55,523 bases of DNA from Thermoplasmata archaeon (GTDB lineage: Archaea; Thermoplasmatota; Thermoplasmata; Lutacidiplasmatales; UBA184): assembly GCA_021817605.1 (NCBI GenBank), contig JAKAUN010000010.1, forward strand, positions 1-55,523, written 5' to 3'. Positions 42,041-50,105 of the stretch are shown piece by piece. The position numbers were made by a program, and so were the translations under genes. The notes beneath the pieces are model-generated. The model saw only the letters and a list, made by a program, of their open reading frames with translations, did not search any database and was not told the DNA's origin. Within the stretch, counting starts at the first letter, position 1. The number at the start of each line of letters is the position of its first letter.

Positions 42041-42954
42041 GGGCTCGCGACCTCCCCGAGCAGGGCGGTCACGGCCTGACGCATCGCTCCCTGCGCCCGC
42101 GACGCCGTCGCCGTGTCGATCGGGTGCGTGGAGTAGCGGGCCTCCTCGAACAGCCGTGTCAGGACCTCCGCGGCGTCCGGCGGAACGCCGAGTGGGGTGA
42201 GGTGGAGCGCACGGATCTCCTCGGGGGTCTCAAAAGCGAGGGTCCCGGTCTTCGGGGAGAGCTCCCCGAGCAGCCTCAGGTAGAGACGGATGACCGCCTC
42301 GCGGGGCTCCTCGCCACGTTCGAGCGCCGCCGCCGCCTCTCCGAGCGCGTCCGCGACCCGCGTTCGCTGCCCGGCCGGTCCTCCTCCGTGGCCACGCCGG
42401 GAACGTCGGTCGACCATCCTTGAGAGGACCCCCGGAACCGTGAGCACCGCGACCACGACACAGAGTCCCGCGGCCAGCAGCCAGAGGAGATACGTTGGCG
42501 GTTGGAGACTGTAGGTGGCGCTCGTCCCGGCCGAGACGTTGGTGTGGTTGCCCGTGGTCGAGGTGGTGGTGTTGTTGGCCGCCGGGCCCGAACCCGAGCT
42601 CGAATAGCCCACCAGGCCCGGGCCCGGCTTTGCGTTCATGAGCAAGAAGATGAGCATGACCGCGACGAGGACCACCAAAAGGTTGCCGAGGAACGCGTAA
42701 ACCCCGAAGGTTCCGCCGCCCTGCCGGACCCGGCTGAGGATCACCCCGGCGTAGCCGATCACCAGCGGCAGGAGGAACAGGATCCCCCAGACGTAGAGGG
42801 GGAGCTGGATGACGAGCTCGCCACCTGACGGGGGAGCGCGGGCGCCAGGGGCGTAGTTCGGCGCGCCGAGCAGGAGCACCCCCGCGGTGCCCATGAGCAC
42901 GGCCACGAGGACGACAACGACCAGGAGCATGCCGGAACGGCCACTGCTCGCCAT
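42037..42954 (-). CDS. DUF4129-like membrane protein
   Basis: This 305-residue protein has an N-terminal helix (LLVVVVLVAVLMGTAGVLLLG), more helices near residues 50-110 and one near 155-175. A surface loop holds sequons (NNTTTSTTGNHTNVS) and so faces outward. The C-terminal domain (AVIRLYLRLLGELSPKTGTLAFETPEEI, then LTRLFEEARYS) is like DUF4129, often encoded with DUF58 and MoxR. It heads the operon and would anchor the complex. Confidence 0.7.
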   Translation of the reverse strand: MASSGRSGMLLVVVVLVAVLMGTAGVLLLGAPNYAPGARAPPSGGELVIQLPLYVWGILFLLPLVIGYAGVILSRVRQGGGTFGVYAFLGNLLVVLVAVMLIFLLMNAKPGPGLVGYSSSGSGPAANNTTTSTTGNHTNVSAGTSATYSLQPPTYLLWLLAAGLCVVVAVLTVPGVLSRMVDRRSRRGHGGGPAGQRTRVADALGEAAAALERGEEPREAVIRLYLRLLGELSPKTGTLAFETPEEIRALHLTPLGVPPDAAEVLTRLFEEARYSTHPIDTATASRAQGAMRQAVTALLGEVASP

Positions 42955-43041
42955 CGGCCCCGGGGAACCACGCTAGTGGCCCTCCCCCGATAACCCCTTG
43001 CGTTCGCCGCCCCGGTCGAGCGCGGGGGCCAGAGATTCGGT

Positions 43042-43944
43042 TCAGGCTCGCGAGGAGCTCCCCACAGCCGATGGACCGGCTCCCTCGCCTCGTGCCAAGA
43101 GGTAGAAGCTCCGACGCTCGTGCTCGACGGAGAGGACCACGAAATCCTCGACGACGTAGCCGAGGTCGAAGACCAGGCGGAAGGCGTCCCTCAGCGCGTG
43201 ACGCCATCGACGGGCCGAGGAAGGCTCGTGCTGGCGGACCGACGTGATGTCGAACGGGATCTCGAGCTGGGCCGGGCCGCCGTCCGGCTCGACCACGGCC
43301 TGCGGGAGCCTGAGCCCGCTGTCCCCGGCCTCGGTCTCGACCAGCGCGCTGCGTCCCTGCCAGCTGCGCAACGCCTCCTCGGCGGGAGGAGCCGGCAGCG
43401 ACAATCTTCGCTCGACCTCCGGGTCGGTGAGCTCCCAGCGAACGTGGAGCCGGTCGGTCTCGGGGTCGGCGGAGGGGTCCTCGGAGAGGCGACCGTAGTA
43501 GTTGGCAAGGTATCGGTCCGGCCGCGCGCCGAGCCGGTGGATCGCCAGGCGAGCCGCGCGGCGGGAAAGAGGGTCGAAGGCCCAGCGGATCTCGGAGAGG
43601 CCGAGGCCGAGCACCTCGTCGCGCTGGCACGACTTGAGCTGGACGCCGAGCCGATGCGCCTGGTACTCGGGCCGCACGACGGTGAGGTGGGAGTAGTGGT
43701 AGAGGGTGCTGCCGTCCCACCCGATCGAGGAGACGGCGACCCCGGCCAGGTAGATGTCCGCGAACGCCCCGAGGACGAGGCCGCCGTTGTCGCGGAACGT
43801 GCGCAGGAGGGGAGCCGGGACCGCGAGGGCCTGGTCCTCGCCGAGCGCCTGGCGCTCGACCTCCTCTGCGTTGCGGAACTCCTCGGGCTTCTCCAAACGA
43901 CGCAGGCGGAATCCGCCCGCATGCAGCTTAGGCTGGCCGGCCAC
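43042..43944 (-). CDS. GNAT-superfamily acetyltransferase-like protein
   Basis: This 300-residue protein resembles predicted GNAT acetyltransferases of the COG3375 group. It has an acetyl-CoA-type region: YHYSHLTVVRPEYQAHRLGVQLK, then LGLSEIRWAFDPLSRRAARL and the N-terminal PEEFRNAEEVERQALG. The C-terminal half is mixed alpha/beta. A TTAAGTAG element 24 bases upstream fixes the start at GTG 43944 rather than 43959. The substrate is unknown. Confidence 0.78.
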   Translation of the reverse strand: MAGQPKLHAGGFRLRRLEKPEEFRNAEEVERQALGEDQALAVPAPLLRTFRDNGGLVLGAFADIYLAGVAVSSIGWDGSTLYHYSHLTVVRPEYQAHRLGVQLKSCQRDEVLGLGLSEIRWAFDPLSRRAARLAIHRLGARPDRYLANYYGRLSEDPSADPETDRLHVRWELTDPEVERRLSLPAPPAEEALRSWQGRSALVETEAGDSGLRLPQAVVEPDGGPAQLEIPFDITSVRQHEPSSARRWRHALRDAFRLVFDLGYVVEDFVVLSVEHERRSFYLLARGEGAGPSAVGSSSRA

Positions 43945-43964
43945 GACACCGCGACCCACCCCCG

Positions 43965-43973
43965 CTACTTAAC
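43965..43973 (-). promoter_or_regulatory. TATA-like promoter of the GNAT gene
   Basis: On the minus strand this reads GTTAAGTAG, about 25 bases before GTG 43944, and is the only A/T-rich patch in the short gap. Confidence 0.5.
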
Positions 43974-44003
43974 CCACCGACCCCGAGGTCGGGAAGGGCG
44001 CGG

Positions 44004-44432
44004 CTACCGCCGCAGCCGCAGCTCGGCGAGACGGTCCTGGTAGCGGACCTCGTCCCGAGGCGTGAGGTCCCAGAGAAGGTCCTCGAGCTCGGGGATGTTG
44101 CGGAGGAATTCGGCCTTGCTCTTGGTGAGCATGAGGTGGTCGAAGCGGGTCCGAGCGTAGAAGTAGGCGCCAACCAAGTAGGCGCCGAGGATGACGATGA
44201 TCGGCCCAAGGATGACGAAGAGGAGGTTGTAGTTCGCCTGCCCCGACTTCGCCGTGACGGAGTTGATGGCCGAGAACGGCTCGGAGCCGGACAGCGGGGT
44301 GAAAAAGCCGAGCGCCAGGACGGTGAGCAGCAGGCCGGCGGCGAGGATGATCTCCGAAAGGATCGCCCGTTGGGAGCGGATCGCGTGACGCAGCCGGCGC
44401 TCGAAAGGCTCGCGAGACTCCTCGGGAGGCAT
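44004..44432 (-). CDS. Two-helix membrane protein, DUF3198-like
   Basis: This 142-residue protein has two membrane helices near residues 26-46 and 70-94, joined by an outside loop (PLSGSEPFSAINSVTAKSGQANYN). A charged C-terminal tail ends in PRDEVRYQDRLAELRLRR. Its shape resembles the DUF3198 family known in Thermoplasmata, but I cannot confirm this. A TATA-like ATCATAAGGT lies about 25 bases upstream of ATG 44432. Confidence 0.6.
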   Translation of the reverse strand: MPPEESREPFERRLRHAIRSQRAILSEIILAAGLLLTVLALGFFTPLSGSEPFSAINSVTAKSGQANYNLLFVILGPIIVILGAYLVGAYFYARTRFDHLMLTKSKAEFLRNIPELEDLLWDLTPRDEVRYQDRLAELRLRR

Positions 44433-44452
44433 CGCGGGGTCGGACGCCCTCG

Positions 44453-44462
44453 ACCTTATGAT
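44453..44462 (-). promoter_or_regulatory. TATA-like promoter of the two-helix membrane protein
   Basis: On the minus strand this reads ATCATAAGGT, about 25 bases before ATG 44432. Confidence 0.5.
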
Positions 44463-44500
44463 GGTAACCCCGGGGGGCCCCGGGGCCGCCCGGCCCGGGC

Positions 44501-45280
44501 TCAGCGACGCGGAGCTTCTTCCGCCTCCCGCGGAGACGGCGGCGGAGCGGTGCGTCCGTAGGCGGGCTCGGTCTCCCGCGAGGGGAGCGGCGCGGCCCCG
44601 GGCGGGGGAACCTCCTCGAGGAGCGGACGAAGGCGGCGGTAGACCAACGCGGCTCCGACCAGCGCGAGCGACCCTCCTGCGATTGCGCCTCCCAGCCCGG
44701 CGAGCGGGCCGAGGGCGAGCAGCAGGAAACCGACCGCCCCGAACAGGAGGCCGGAGAGCGGACGACCCCGGACGCGAGGAGCGGCCCCCGGCGGGGGAAG
44801 CGAGACGAGCGCTCCCGTCACCTCGAGGGCCATGACCGCGAGCGTCCCTAGCGCCGCTGGGGCAAGGCCGACCAGGCCGACGGGCGGGCTCCCGAGGTAG
44901 AGCGTCACCACCGTGAGGGCGAGGATCCCGCCTATCCCGGCGCGAAGTCCGAGCGCGTAGAACGGCCGGGAGGCTCCGGACCAGTAGTGAGTTCTCAGCG
45001 CAAGGCTCTGCGCCAGCTCGCCTCCCCCGACGAGCGCGAGGAGGAAACCGAGCCCTCCGATCAGAGCCCCGTTCGCCAGGGCCACGGCGAGGAGGAGGTA
45101 GGTGGCCGCGAGAGGAACTCCTACGAAGAGTCCGACCGTGTACGCCGCGAGCAGCTTACGCTCGTCGAAGAGCGTGACCGGGACCTGGGGGGTCGCAAAC
45201 CTGCCGACCTCCCACCAGATGAACCCGCCGGAAAGCAGGACACCGACCCCTCCGCCGATCGCAAGGGAGACGGCGACCAT
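44501..45280 (-). CDS. Seven-helix membrane protein of unknown function
   Basis: This 259-residue protein has about seven hydrophobic segments between residues 1 and 215, a cytoplasmic proline-rich tail (PPPGAAPLPSRETEPAYGR) and no catalytic motif that I recognise. It begins at ATG 45280, three bases after the trmI stop, so the two share a message. It may be a transport or scaffold protein; no function is proposed. Confidence 0.6.
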   Translation of the reverse strand: MVAVSLAIGGGVGVLLSGGFIWWEVGRFATPQVPVTLFDERKLLAAYTVGLFVGVPLAATYLLLAVALANGALIGGLGFLLALVGGGELAQSLALRTHYWSGASRPFYALGLRAGIGGILALTVVTLYLGSPPVGLVGLAPAALGTLAVMALEVTGALVSLPPPGAAPRVRGRPLSGLLFGAVGFLLLALGPLAGLGGAIAGGSLALVGAALVYRRLRPLLEEVPPPGAAPLPSRETEPAYGRTAPPPSPREAEEAPRR

Positions 45281-45283
45281 GGC

Positions 45284-46057
45284 CTACGCGACCTTCCGGC
45301 CGACCGCAAGGAACCCGGTGTGGCCGAGCATCTCGAACGCAGGACGGGTCCCAAGCTCGCCGACATGAAGGGACCGCTCGAGGAGCTCGACGGCCCGGAC
45401 CTCGTCGAACGCGAGCTCCCGGAGGCCCTTGACCGTGCGCTCGACCTGGTTGTAGGTGGGGGTGTAGGTCGCCACGTAGCCACCCCAAGCCAGCGCCTCG
45501 CGGGCCGATCCGAGAACGGTCCACGGCTCGGGAAGATCGAGAAGAACGCTCGACAGCCCCCCGGTCTCTAGGCCAGCCGCGACGACGTCCCGCTGGACGA
45601 AGCTCACCCGGTCAAGGAGGCCGGCCTTTCGGACGTTCGCTCGCGCGCTGTCCAAAAAGTCGGCCCGGCGATCGTAGGTGGTCACGTGTCCCTCGGGACC
45701 CACCGCGACCGCCAGGGCGATCGTGAGGGCGCCGCTGCCCGCGCCGGCCTCGGCGACCTTGCCTCCCGGAGCGACATTGGCGAGAAGCAAAAGGTGCGCC
45801 GCATCCTTCGGCAAGACGATCTGGGCGCCCCGTCGCAGCGCGCCCCATCGGTCTCCGAGCGAGGGGCGCAGCACGCGGTACGAGGCTCCGAGCCAGGTCG
45901 CCGTTCCCCCGGGCGGTTCCCCAACCACTTCGGAGAGGTCGAGGACCCCTTCCTCCCCGACCCGTTGAGGCCCTCTCCGAAGGGGCAGCAGAAGAGCCGG
46001 CACGCCGGGCCGCTTGAGCGCGACCGTCTCGCCCTCCGTGAGAGGTTCTTCGCTCAC
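45284..46057 (-). CDS. trmI: tRNA (adenine-N1)-methyltransferase TrmI
   Basis: This 257-residue enzyme methylates N1 of adenine 57/58 in tRNA. It has an N-terminal beta domain and a Rossmann SAM domain with VAEAGAGSGALTIALAVAVGPEG (SAM-binding), TYDRRADFLDSARANVRKAG, and LLDLPEPW, the motif typical of this family. The palindrome CGGGTTATAACCCG about 37 bases upstream probably serves as its promoter. Its start is GTG 46057. It is near a tRNA-Gly gene. Confidence 0.9.
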   Translation of the reverse strand: MSEEPLTEGETVALKRPGVPALLLPLRRGPQRVGEEGVLDLSEVVGEPPGGTATWLGASYRVLRPSLGDRWGALRRGAQIVLPKDAAHLLLLANVAPGGKVAEAGAGSGALTIALAVAVGPEGHVTTYDRRADFLDSARANVRKAGLLDRVSFVQRDVVAAGLETGGLSSVLLDLPEPWTVLGSAREALAWGGYVATYTPTYNQVERTVKGLRELAFDEVRAVELLERSLHVGELGTRPAFEMLGHTGFLAVGRKVA

Positions 46058-46086
46058 CGCGGCACCGACTCCGTCACGCCCTGGAG

Positions 46087-46100
46087 CGGGTTATAACCCG
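46087..46100. promoter_or_regulatory. Palindromic TATA-like element CGGGTTATAACCCG
   Basis: This perfect 14-base palindrome, with TTATAA at its core, lies 30-43 bases before the trmI start. Its symmetry could drive both directions. No gene immediately on the plus side explains the other direction. Confidence 0.55.
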
Positions 46101-46428
46101 GTGCTGCCGGCCCGGCCCTGGCACGGAGCGGCCCCGGGGCGCCGGCACCCTTGGTCCTCGGCCGAAGGGCCCGCGGCCCGGGCGTTCCGTCGAACGGATC
46201 GGCCGCAGACGCGCGAGCTGGGAGGGAGGAGACCTCCGGAGCGGGCTCGCGGTGCCCGGGACAACGTTGCCGGTCGCCACTCCCTCGACGGAACGAAGAC
46301 CCTGGGCGCGCTCCTCCGCCGGCGAACGAAGCCCTCGAGGAGTGCCCCGGCGTGCCCGAGCTGCGGGGCGGGCGAGCACGCTCCTCCGGGGGTCGACCAT
46401 TCGCAGGAAGTGCGGAGCGGGTGCCGTA
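46101..46428. other. Unexplained 328-base stretch between trmI promoter and tRNA-Gly
   Basis: No intact protein gene is supported here; overlapping frames have low-complexity translations. I looked for SRP RNA and RNase P RNA motifs on both strands and found none. The region is very GC-rich and could fold. A symmetric promoter at its left end would permit an RNA transcribed toward the tRNA. Confidence 0.35.
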
Positions 46429-46429
46429 A

Positions 46430-46439
46430 CCTAAATACG
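46430..46439 (+). promoter_or_regulatory. TATA-like promoter of tRNA-Gly
   Basis: CCTAAATACG is an A/T-rich box 41-50 bases before the mature tRNA 5' end, implying a 5' leader of about 20 bases. Confidence 0.5.
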
Positions 46440-46479
46440 CGGCCTCGGTGGCGCGACCGCTGCAGCGGGCCGGACGGTT

Positions 46480-46553
46480 GCGGGCATAGTGTAGTCTGGT
46501 TATCACATAGGCTTGCCAAGCCTATAACCCGGGTTCAAATCCCGGTGCCCGCA
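46480..46553 (+). tRNA. tRNA-Gly (anticodon GCC)
   Basis: The cloverleaf folds fully. The acceptor stem GCGGGCA (46480-46486) pairs with TGCCCGC (46546-46552), with A as discriminator. The anticodon stem TAGGC/GCCTA encloses the loop TTGCCAA with anticodon GCC. The T stem CCGGG/CCCGG encloses TTCAAAT. There is no intron, and the CCA end is not encoded. Confidence 0.97.
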
Positions 46554-46739
46554 TCCGTCCCTTCCCTGATCCGAAGGCTGCGAAACGGTGCGGAACATCG
46601 GCACACCACGCCGCGAAAGCGGCGGAGGGGCGGAGGTAGGGGACATGCGCCCGCCGACGGGGCGAGGCTTACGTGCCCCGTGCGGGCGGCGCGAGGCCGC
46701 TACGCGGGCTTTTTGGGCTAGCACCCCATCCGAGCAGTG

Positions 46740-47612
46740 ATGGGGCTACCTCGTCGGGTGCGCGTCCCGGGCGGCCGAACGTTCGAGTACGTGGCGCAGG
46801 GCCGTGGCCCCGCCACCCTCCTTGTCCACCCCGGGGGCCCCGGACTTACCTACCACTACCTTCGCGGCCTCCTCAAGCTTGCCAACTCCAATCTCAAGGT
46901 CGTCCTGTTCAACCCGAGGGGCGTGGGCCACAGCTGGGTCCCCCGCCGGAGCTCCGACTACACCATCGCCAACCAGGCCCAGGACATCGAGGCGATCCGC
47001 AAGGCGCTGCACATTCGGGAGCTTCACCTCCTCGGCTACTCCGCCGGGGGCTTCGCGGCGCTCGAGTACGCCCATCGCCACGAGAACCATCTCACCTCGC
47101 TCCTTCTCTGCTCCACGGCCGGCAGCGCCGAGGAGGTGCGCGCCGCGGACCGGCTCGTTCTTGGCGCCGCCTCGCCGCGGCAGCGCGCGCGCGTCAAGGA
47201 GCTCACCAAGAAGAGGGCGTTCGCCGACCCGGAGTACGCCGCGCTCTGCGAGACGATCGGTCGGCCGTTCCAGACACGGTTCCTCAAGGGGATCCCGCAG
47301 GACTGGAAGGCGACCAAGGTGAGCCCCGCGGTCTACCGATCGATGATGACTCGCTCGGGAGACGAGTTCGTGGTCGACGGGACGATCGCCCGATGGGACG
47401 GGCGCAAGTATTACTCGAAGATCGAGGTCCCCACGCTCGTCGTGGTCGGCCGCTACGACATGTTCTTCGAGGCGGCGGTCGAGGCGAACGAGCGGATCGA
47501 GCCCGCCCACCTCCGCGTGCTGCCGCGGTCGAGCCACATGCCGGTACTCGAGCAGCCCACGGAATTCTTGGGCACCATCCGCGAGTTCCTGACCGACGTG
47601 ACGGGAGGCTGA
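46740..47612 (+). CDS. Alpha/beta hydrolase (proline iminopeptidase-like)
   Basis: This 290-residue hydrolase has the oxyanion-loop segment LLVHPGGPGLTYHYLRG, the nucleophile elbow LLGYSAGGFAALEYA (Ser as nucleophile), an Asp near VVGRYDMFFEA and the catalytic His in LPRSSHMPVLEQP. A small cap domain covers the site. The HPGGPG block resembles prolyl iminopeptidases, but the substrate is open. It is preceded by a short T-run (CTTTTTGG) about 30 bases from the ATG at 46740; a GTG at 46737 is adjacent. Confidence 0.85.
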   Translation: MGLPRRVRVPGGRTFEYVAQGRGPATLLVHPGGPGLTYHYLRGLLKLANSNLKVVLFNPRGVGHSWVPRRSSDYTIANQAQDIEAIRKALHIRELHLLGYSAGGFAALEYAHRHENHLTSLLLCSTAGSAEEVRAADRLVLGAASPRQRARVKELTKKRAFADPEYAALCETIGRPFQTRFLKGIPQDWKATKVSPAVYRSMMTRSGDEFVVDGTIARWDGRKYYSKIEVPTLVVVGRYDMFFEAAVEANERIEPAHLRVLPRSSHMPVLEQPTEFLGTIREFLTDVTGG

Positions 47613-47676
47613 TCGACCCCCGAGCGTCGCCCACCAGCCGTATAGCGGGCCGCGCCCCTTCTCCGTCGGGAGACAC

Positions 47677-48387
47677 ATGGGGGCTTCGGGTTCCGAGGAC
47701 GCGGCCTCCGCCGGTGGCGCCGAGTCGATCCGGCTACGCCTCACGCCGGAGGCACGCGACGAGCTGCGTCGCGCGCTCGCCGGCCGGCCCGAGGGCACCG
47801 GCGTGCGCCTCTGGGTCGAGCGCGGGGTCCATCCCCACCCGCAGATGATGGTCGACCGGCCGTCGGTCCGGGACCTCCCCGTCGACTCCGACGGGGTCCT
47901 TCTCCTGGTCGACGAGGCCTCCGTCCGCTTCCTGCGCGACGCCGAGATCCGCTACCGTACGGACGCGACCCCGCCGGGGTTCGAGATCGTGGGCCCGTTC
48001 CTTCCCACGCGCGCCCCCGCCGCCCCGCCCCCCTCGGCGGCACCGGCCGCCGCCGCCGCTCCCTCCGGCGGGAGCGGACCTCACGCCGAGTCGGAAGAAC
48101 GGGTACGCCAGGCGCTCCGCAACATCTACGACCCCGAGATCCCGATGAACATCATCGACCTCGGCCTCATCTACGGCATGGACTGGGACGCCGAGGGGGA
48201 CCTCACCATCCGCATGACGATGACGAGCCCTGGGTGCCCGGCCGTCGAGGAGCTCGTGCGCGAGGTCGAGACGAGCGCCCGGACCGCCTCGGGGGTGCCG
48301 AAGGTCCGTGTCGAGGTCGTCTGGGAGCCGCCGTGGGGACCCGAGCGGATGACCGACTTCGCTCGCCGGCAGTTCGGCTACGCCTAA
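47677..48387 (+). CDS. HesB-like domain fused to a DUF59 (MIP18/PaaD) domain
   Basis: This 236-residue protein has two domains. Residues 18-110 resemble an A-type HesB/IscA scaffold (IRLRLTPEARDELRRAL, VLLLVDEASVRFLRDAEIRY) but lack its usual three cysteines. After a Pro/Ala-rich linker, residues 140-236 are a DUF59 domain with LRNIYDPEIPMNIIDLGLIY and MTMTSPGCPAVEEL, which works in iron-sulfur assembly. A cysteine-free partner domain suggests a structural role. The start is ATG 47677. Confidence 0.8.
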   Translation: MGASGSEDAASAGGAESIRLRLTPEARDELRRALAGRPEGTGVRLWVERGVHPHPQMMVDRPSVRDLPVDSDGVLLLVDEASVRFLRDAEIRYRTDATPPGFEIVGPFLPTRAPAAPPPSAAPAAAAAPSGGSGPHAESEERVRQALRNIYDPEIPMNIIDLGLIYGMDWDAEGDLTIRMTMTSPGCPAVEELVREVETSARTASGVPKVRVEVVWEPPWGPERMTDFARRQFGYA

Positions 48388-48414
48388 GCGCCCCCGACGG
48401 GTCCGATCGATCGG

Positions 48415-49656
48415 TCAGGGAGTGCCCGCGGCCTCCGCCGCCGACGGGCTCGGCGCGGCCGGTCGCAGCGCGCCGGAGACCCGGCGGAACACCAGCGAGC
48501 CCGCGACGGTCGTCGTGAGGGAGACGAGGACGACGAGGACGAGGAACTCGCGGTCGACCAGTCCGGCGGCGAGACCGAGGGAGGCTACGACCAGCCCGAT
48601 CTCCCCGCGAGGGATCATCCCGAGGGCCGTCGCGCGGGCCTGGCTCCGGTCCCCGAGCTTCTGGACGCAGAACGGGTAGACCCCGAGCAGCTTGCCCACG
48701 CTCGCCAGGAGAGCGAGCCCGAGAGCGGCGGCGACGAGGGGGAGATCGGCAAAGAAGCGTGCGTCGAACTGGGCCCCGACCACCACGAAGAACAGCGCGC
48801 CGAAGAAGAGCAAGAGGACCTCGGTGAGCTCGCGCGTGCGTTCGGCCACGAGGCTCTCGGCGACGGCCAGCCCCGCGATGAACGCCCCGACGACCGCGGC
48901 GAGCCCGAGGCCGGTAACGAGCGCCACGAGGACGAAGAGGAACAGGAACGGCATCGACGGGGCGGCCCGCAGCGACGGGATCCGGAGGAGACGCGGGATG
49001 ACGAGGACCGCCGCGACGAGCAGGACGAGCCAGGCGACGATCGAGCCCAGGACGCTGCCGGTGATCGCCACCACGTCCTGCTGGCCGCCCAAGATCGTGA
49101 GGACCGTGGAGAGCAGGAGGAGGGCGACCACGTCGTCGAGCGCGGCGAGGTGGATGAGGAACTGACCCCCCGGGGTCTCCTCGACGTGTTCGGAGCGGCG
49201 TAGCGAGGCCACGACCGCCGAGCTGGTAGGAGCGATCGCCACGCCGAGGAGGAGCGCCTCCGGTAGCGGGAAGAACGCCACGCCGACCAGCACCGTGATG
49301 GCGAAGGGGATGAGGTCGCCCGCGATCGCCCCGAGGACCGCCGGCAGGCCCGCCGCCCTAAGGCCGCGGAACCCTCCGGAGAGGCCGGCGGCGAAGAGCA
49401 GGAGGACCACCGAGAGGTCCCCGAAGAGGGTGATGTAGCTCGCGTGGGGGCTGCTCGCGTCGAACAGGTCGATGCCGGCGGCCCGGTCGATCACCCCGCC
49501 GAAGGCAAAGCCGCTCAGGAGCATGCCGAGAAGCAGGTAGGCGACGATGGACGGAAGCCCGAGCCGCTCTCCGAAGGCACCTACGAGCTCGGCGAGGGCG
49601 AGGAAGATGAACACCTCGAGCAGCGCGTAGAGGGGAAGGAACGGGAGCGCTGCCAT
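48415..49656 (-). CDS. Na+/H+ antiporter, CPA2 (Kef/NapA) type
   Basis: This 413-residue membrane protein has about 12-13 helices. The crucial family site is present as HLAALDDVVALLLL, where the paired Asp residues bind Na+ and H+. Other parts are ALLLGVAIAPTSSAVV and FGERLGLPSIVAYLLLGMLLSG. It exchanges Na+ or K+ for H+ across the membrane and has no cytoplasmic regulatory domain. A TATA-like element lies 27 bases before ATG 49656. Confidence 0.9.
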   Translation of the reverse strand: MAALPFLPLYALLEVFIFLALAELVGAFGERLGLPSIVAYLLLGMLLSGFAFGGVIDRAAGIDLFDASSPHASYITLFGDLSVVLLLFAAGLSGGFRGLRAAGLPAVLGAIAGDLIPFAITVLVGVAFFPLPEALLLGVAIAPTSSAVVASLRRSEHVEETPGGQFLIHLAALDDVVALLLLSTVLTILGGQQDVVAITGSVLGSIVAWLVLLVAAVLVIPRLLRIPSLRAAPSMPFLFLFVLVALVTGLGLAAVVGAFIAGLAVAESLVAERTRELTEVLLLFFGALFFVVVGAQFDARFFADLPLVAAALGLALLASVGKLLGVYPFCVQKLGDRSQARATALGMIPRGEIGLVVASLGLAAGLVDREFLVLVVLVSLTTTVAGSLVFRRVSGALRPAAPSPSAAEAAGTP

Positions 49657-49677
49657 CGCGCGCCGTCAAGGAGAACG

Positions 49678-49688
49678 GGATAAAGAGC
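49678..49688 (-). promoter_or_regulatory. TATA-like promoter of the antiporter gene
   Basis: On the minus strand this reads CTCTTTATCCC, centred about 27 bases before the ATG at 49656. Confidence 0.6.
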
Positions 49689-49805
49689 CCCTACCCTCCG
49701 AGGCGCTTTCGTTGGGTCCTCCGGCTCGAGAGGCCCGCGGAGCCTCCACGCCGCGCGAGGGGGGGACCGGGCCGTCGCCCGTCCACCGCCCTGAACGCGG
49801 CAAAC

Positions 49806-49814
49806 GTAAAATAC
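49806..49814 (+). promoter_or_regulatory. TATA-like promoter of rpoK
   Basis: GTAAAATAC lies centred about 26 bases before the TTG at 49837. The predicted transcription start coincides with that codon. Confidence 0.55.
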
Positions 49815-49836
49815 GCTAGCCCGGCTGGCGGGCTCC

Positions 49837-50094
49837 TTGACCGCGGCCGCGATCCTCGCGGCTCCCGGGAAGGATGGTGTAGGCGAGAGCTTGACCCCTC
49901 AATCCCGGGAGACGGAAGAGTACACGCGTTTTGAGAGGGCCCGTATCCTCGGGGCACGCGCCCTGCAGATCTCGCTCGGCGCCCCGATCCTCCTCGAGGT
50001 CCCCGCGGGACTTGTCGATCCGGTCGAAATCGCAGAGCGCGAGTTCGCCGCAGGCCGCATCCCCATCACCGTTCGGCGCGGTCGCGCCGAGTAG
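49837..50094 (+). CDS. rpoK: RNA polymerase subunit K
   Basis: This is the archaeal counterpart of bacterial omega and eukaryotic Rpb6, holding the RNA polymerase together. The diagnostic core is [21 protein letters not shown], then [20 protein letters not shown] and RIPITVRR. Two TTG starts are in frame. TTG 49837 sits at the predicted transcription start, but the first 18 residues look non-homologous. TTG 49891 would give a more usual 67-residue length. It is convergent with the MTA phosphorylase gene. Confidence 0.9.
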   Translation: MTAAAILAAPGKDGVGESLTPQSRETEEYTRFERARILGARALQISLGAPILLEVPAGLVDPVEIAEREFAAGRIPITVRRGRAE

Positions 50095-50105
50095 ACCCCA
50101 TCTCG

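Noticed and set aside
46014-46721. 235-residue plus-strand ORF across the tRNA-Gly gene
   Set aside because: It runs through the tRNA and trmI promoter and has no protein-like composition. A CPSCGAG stretch in it is probably chance.
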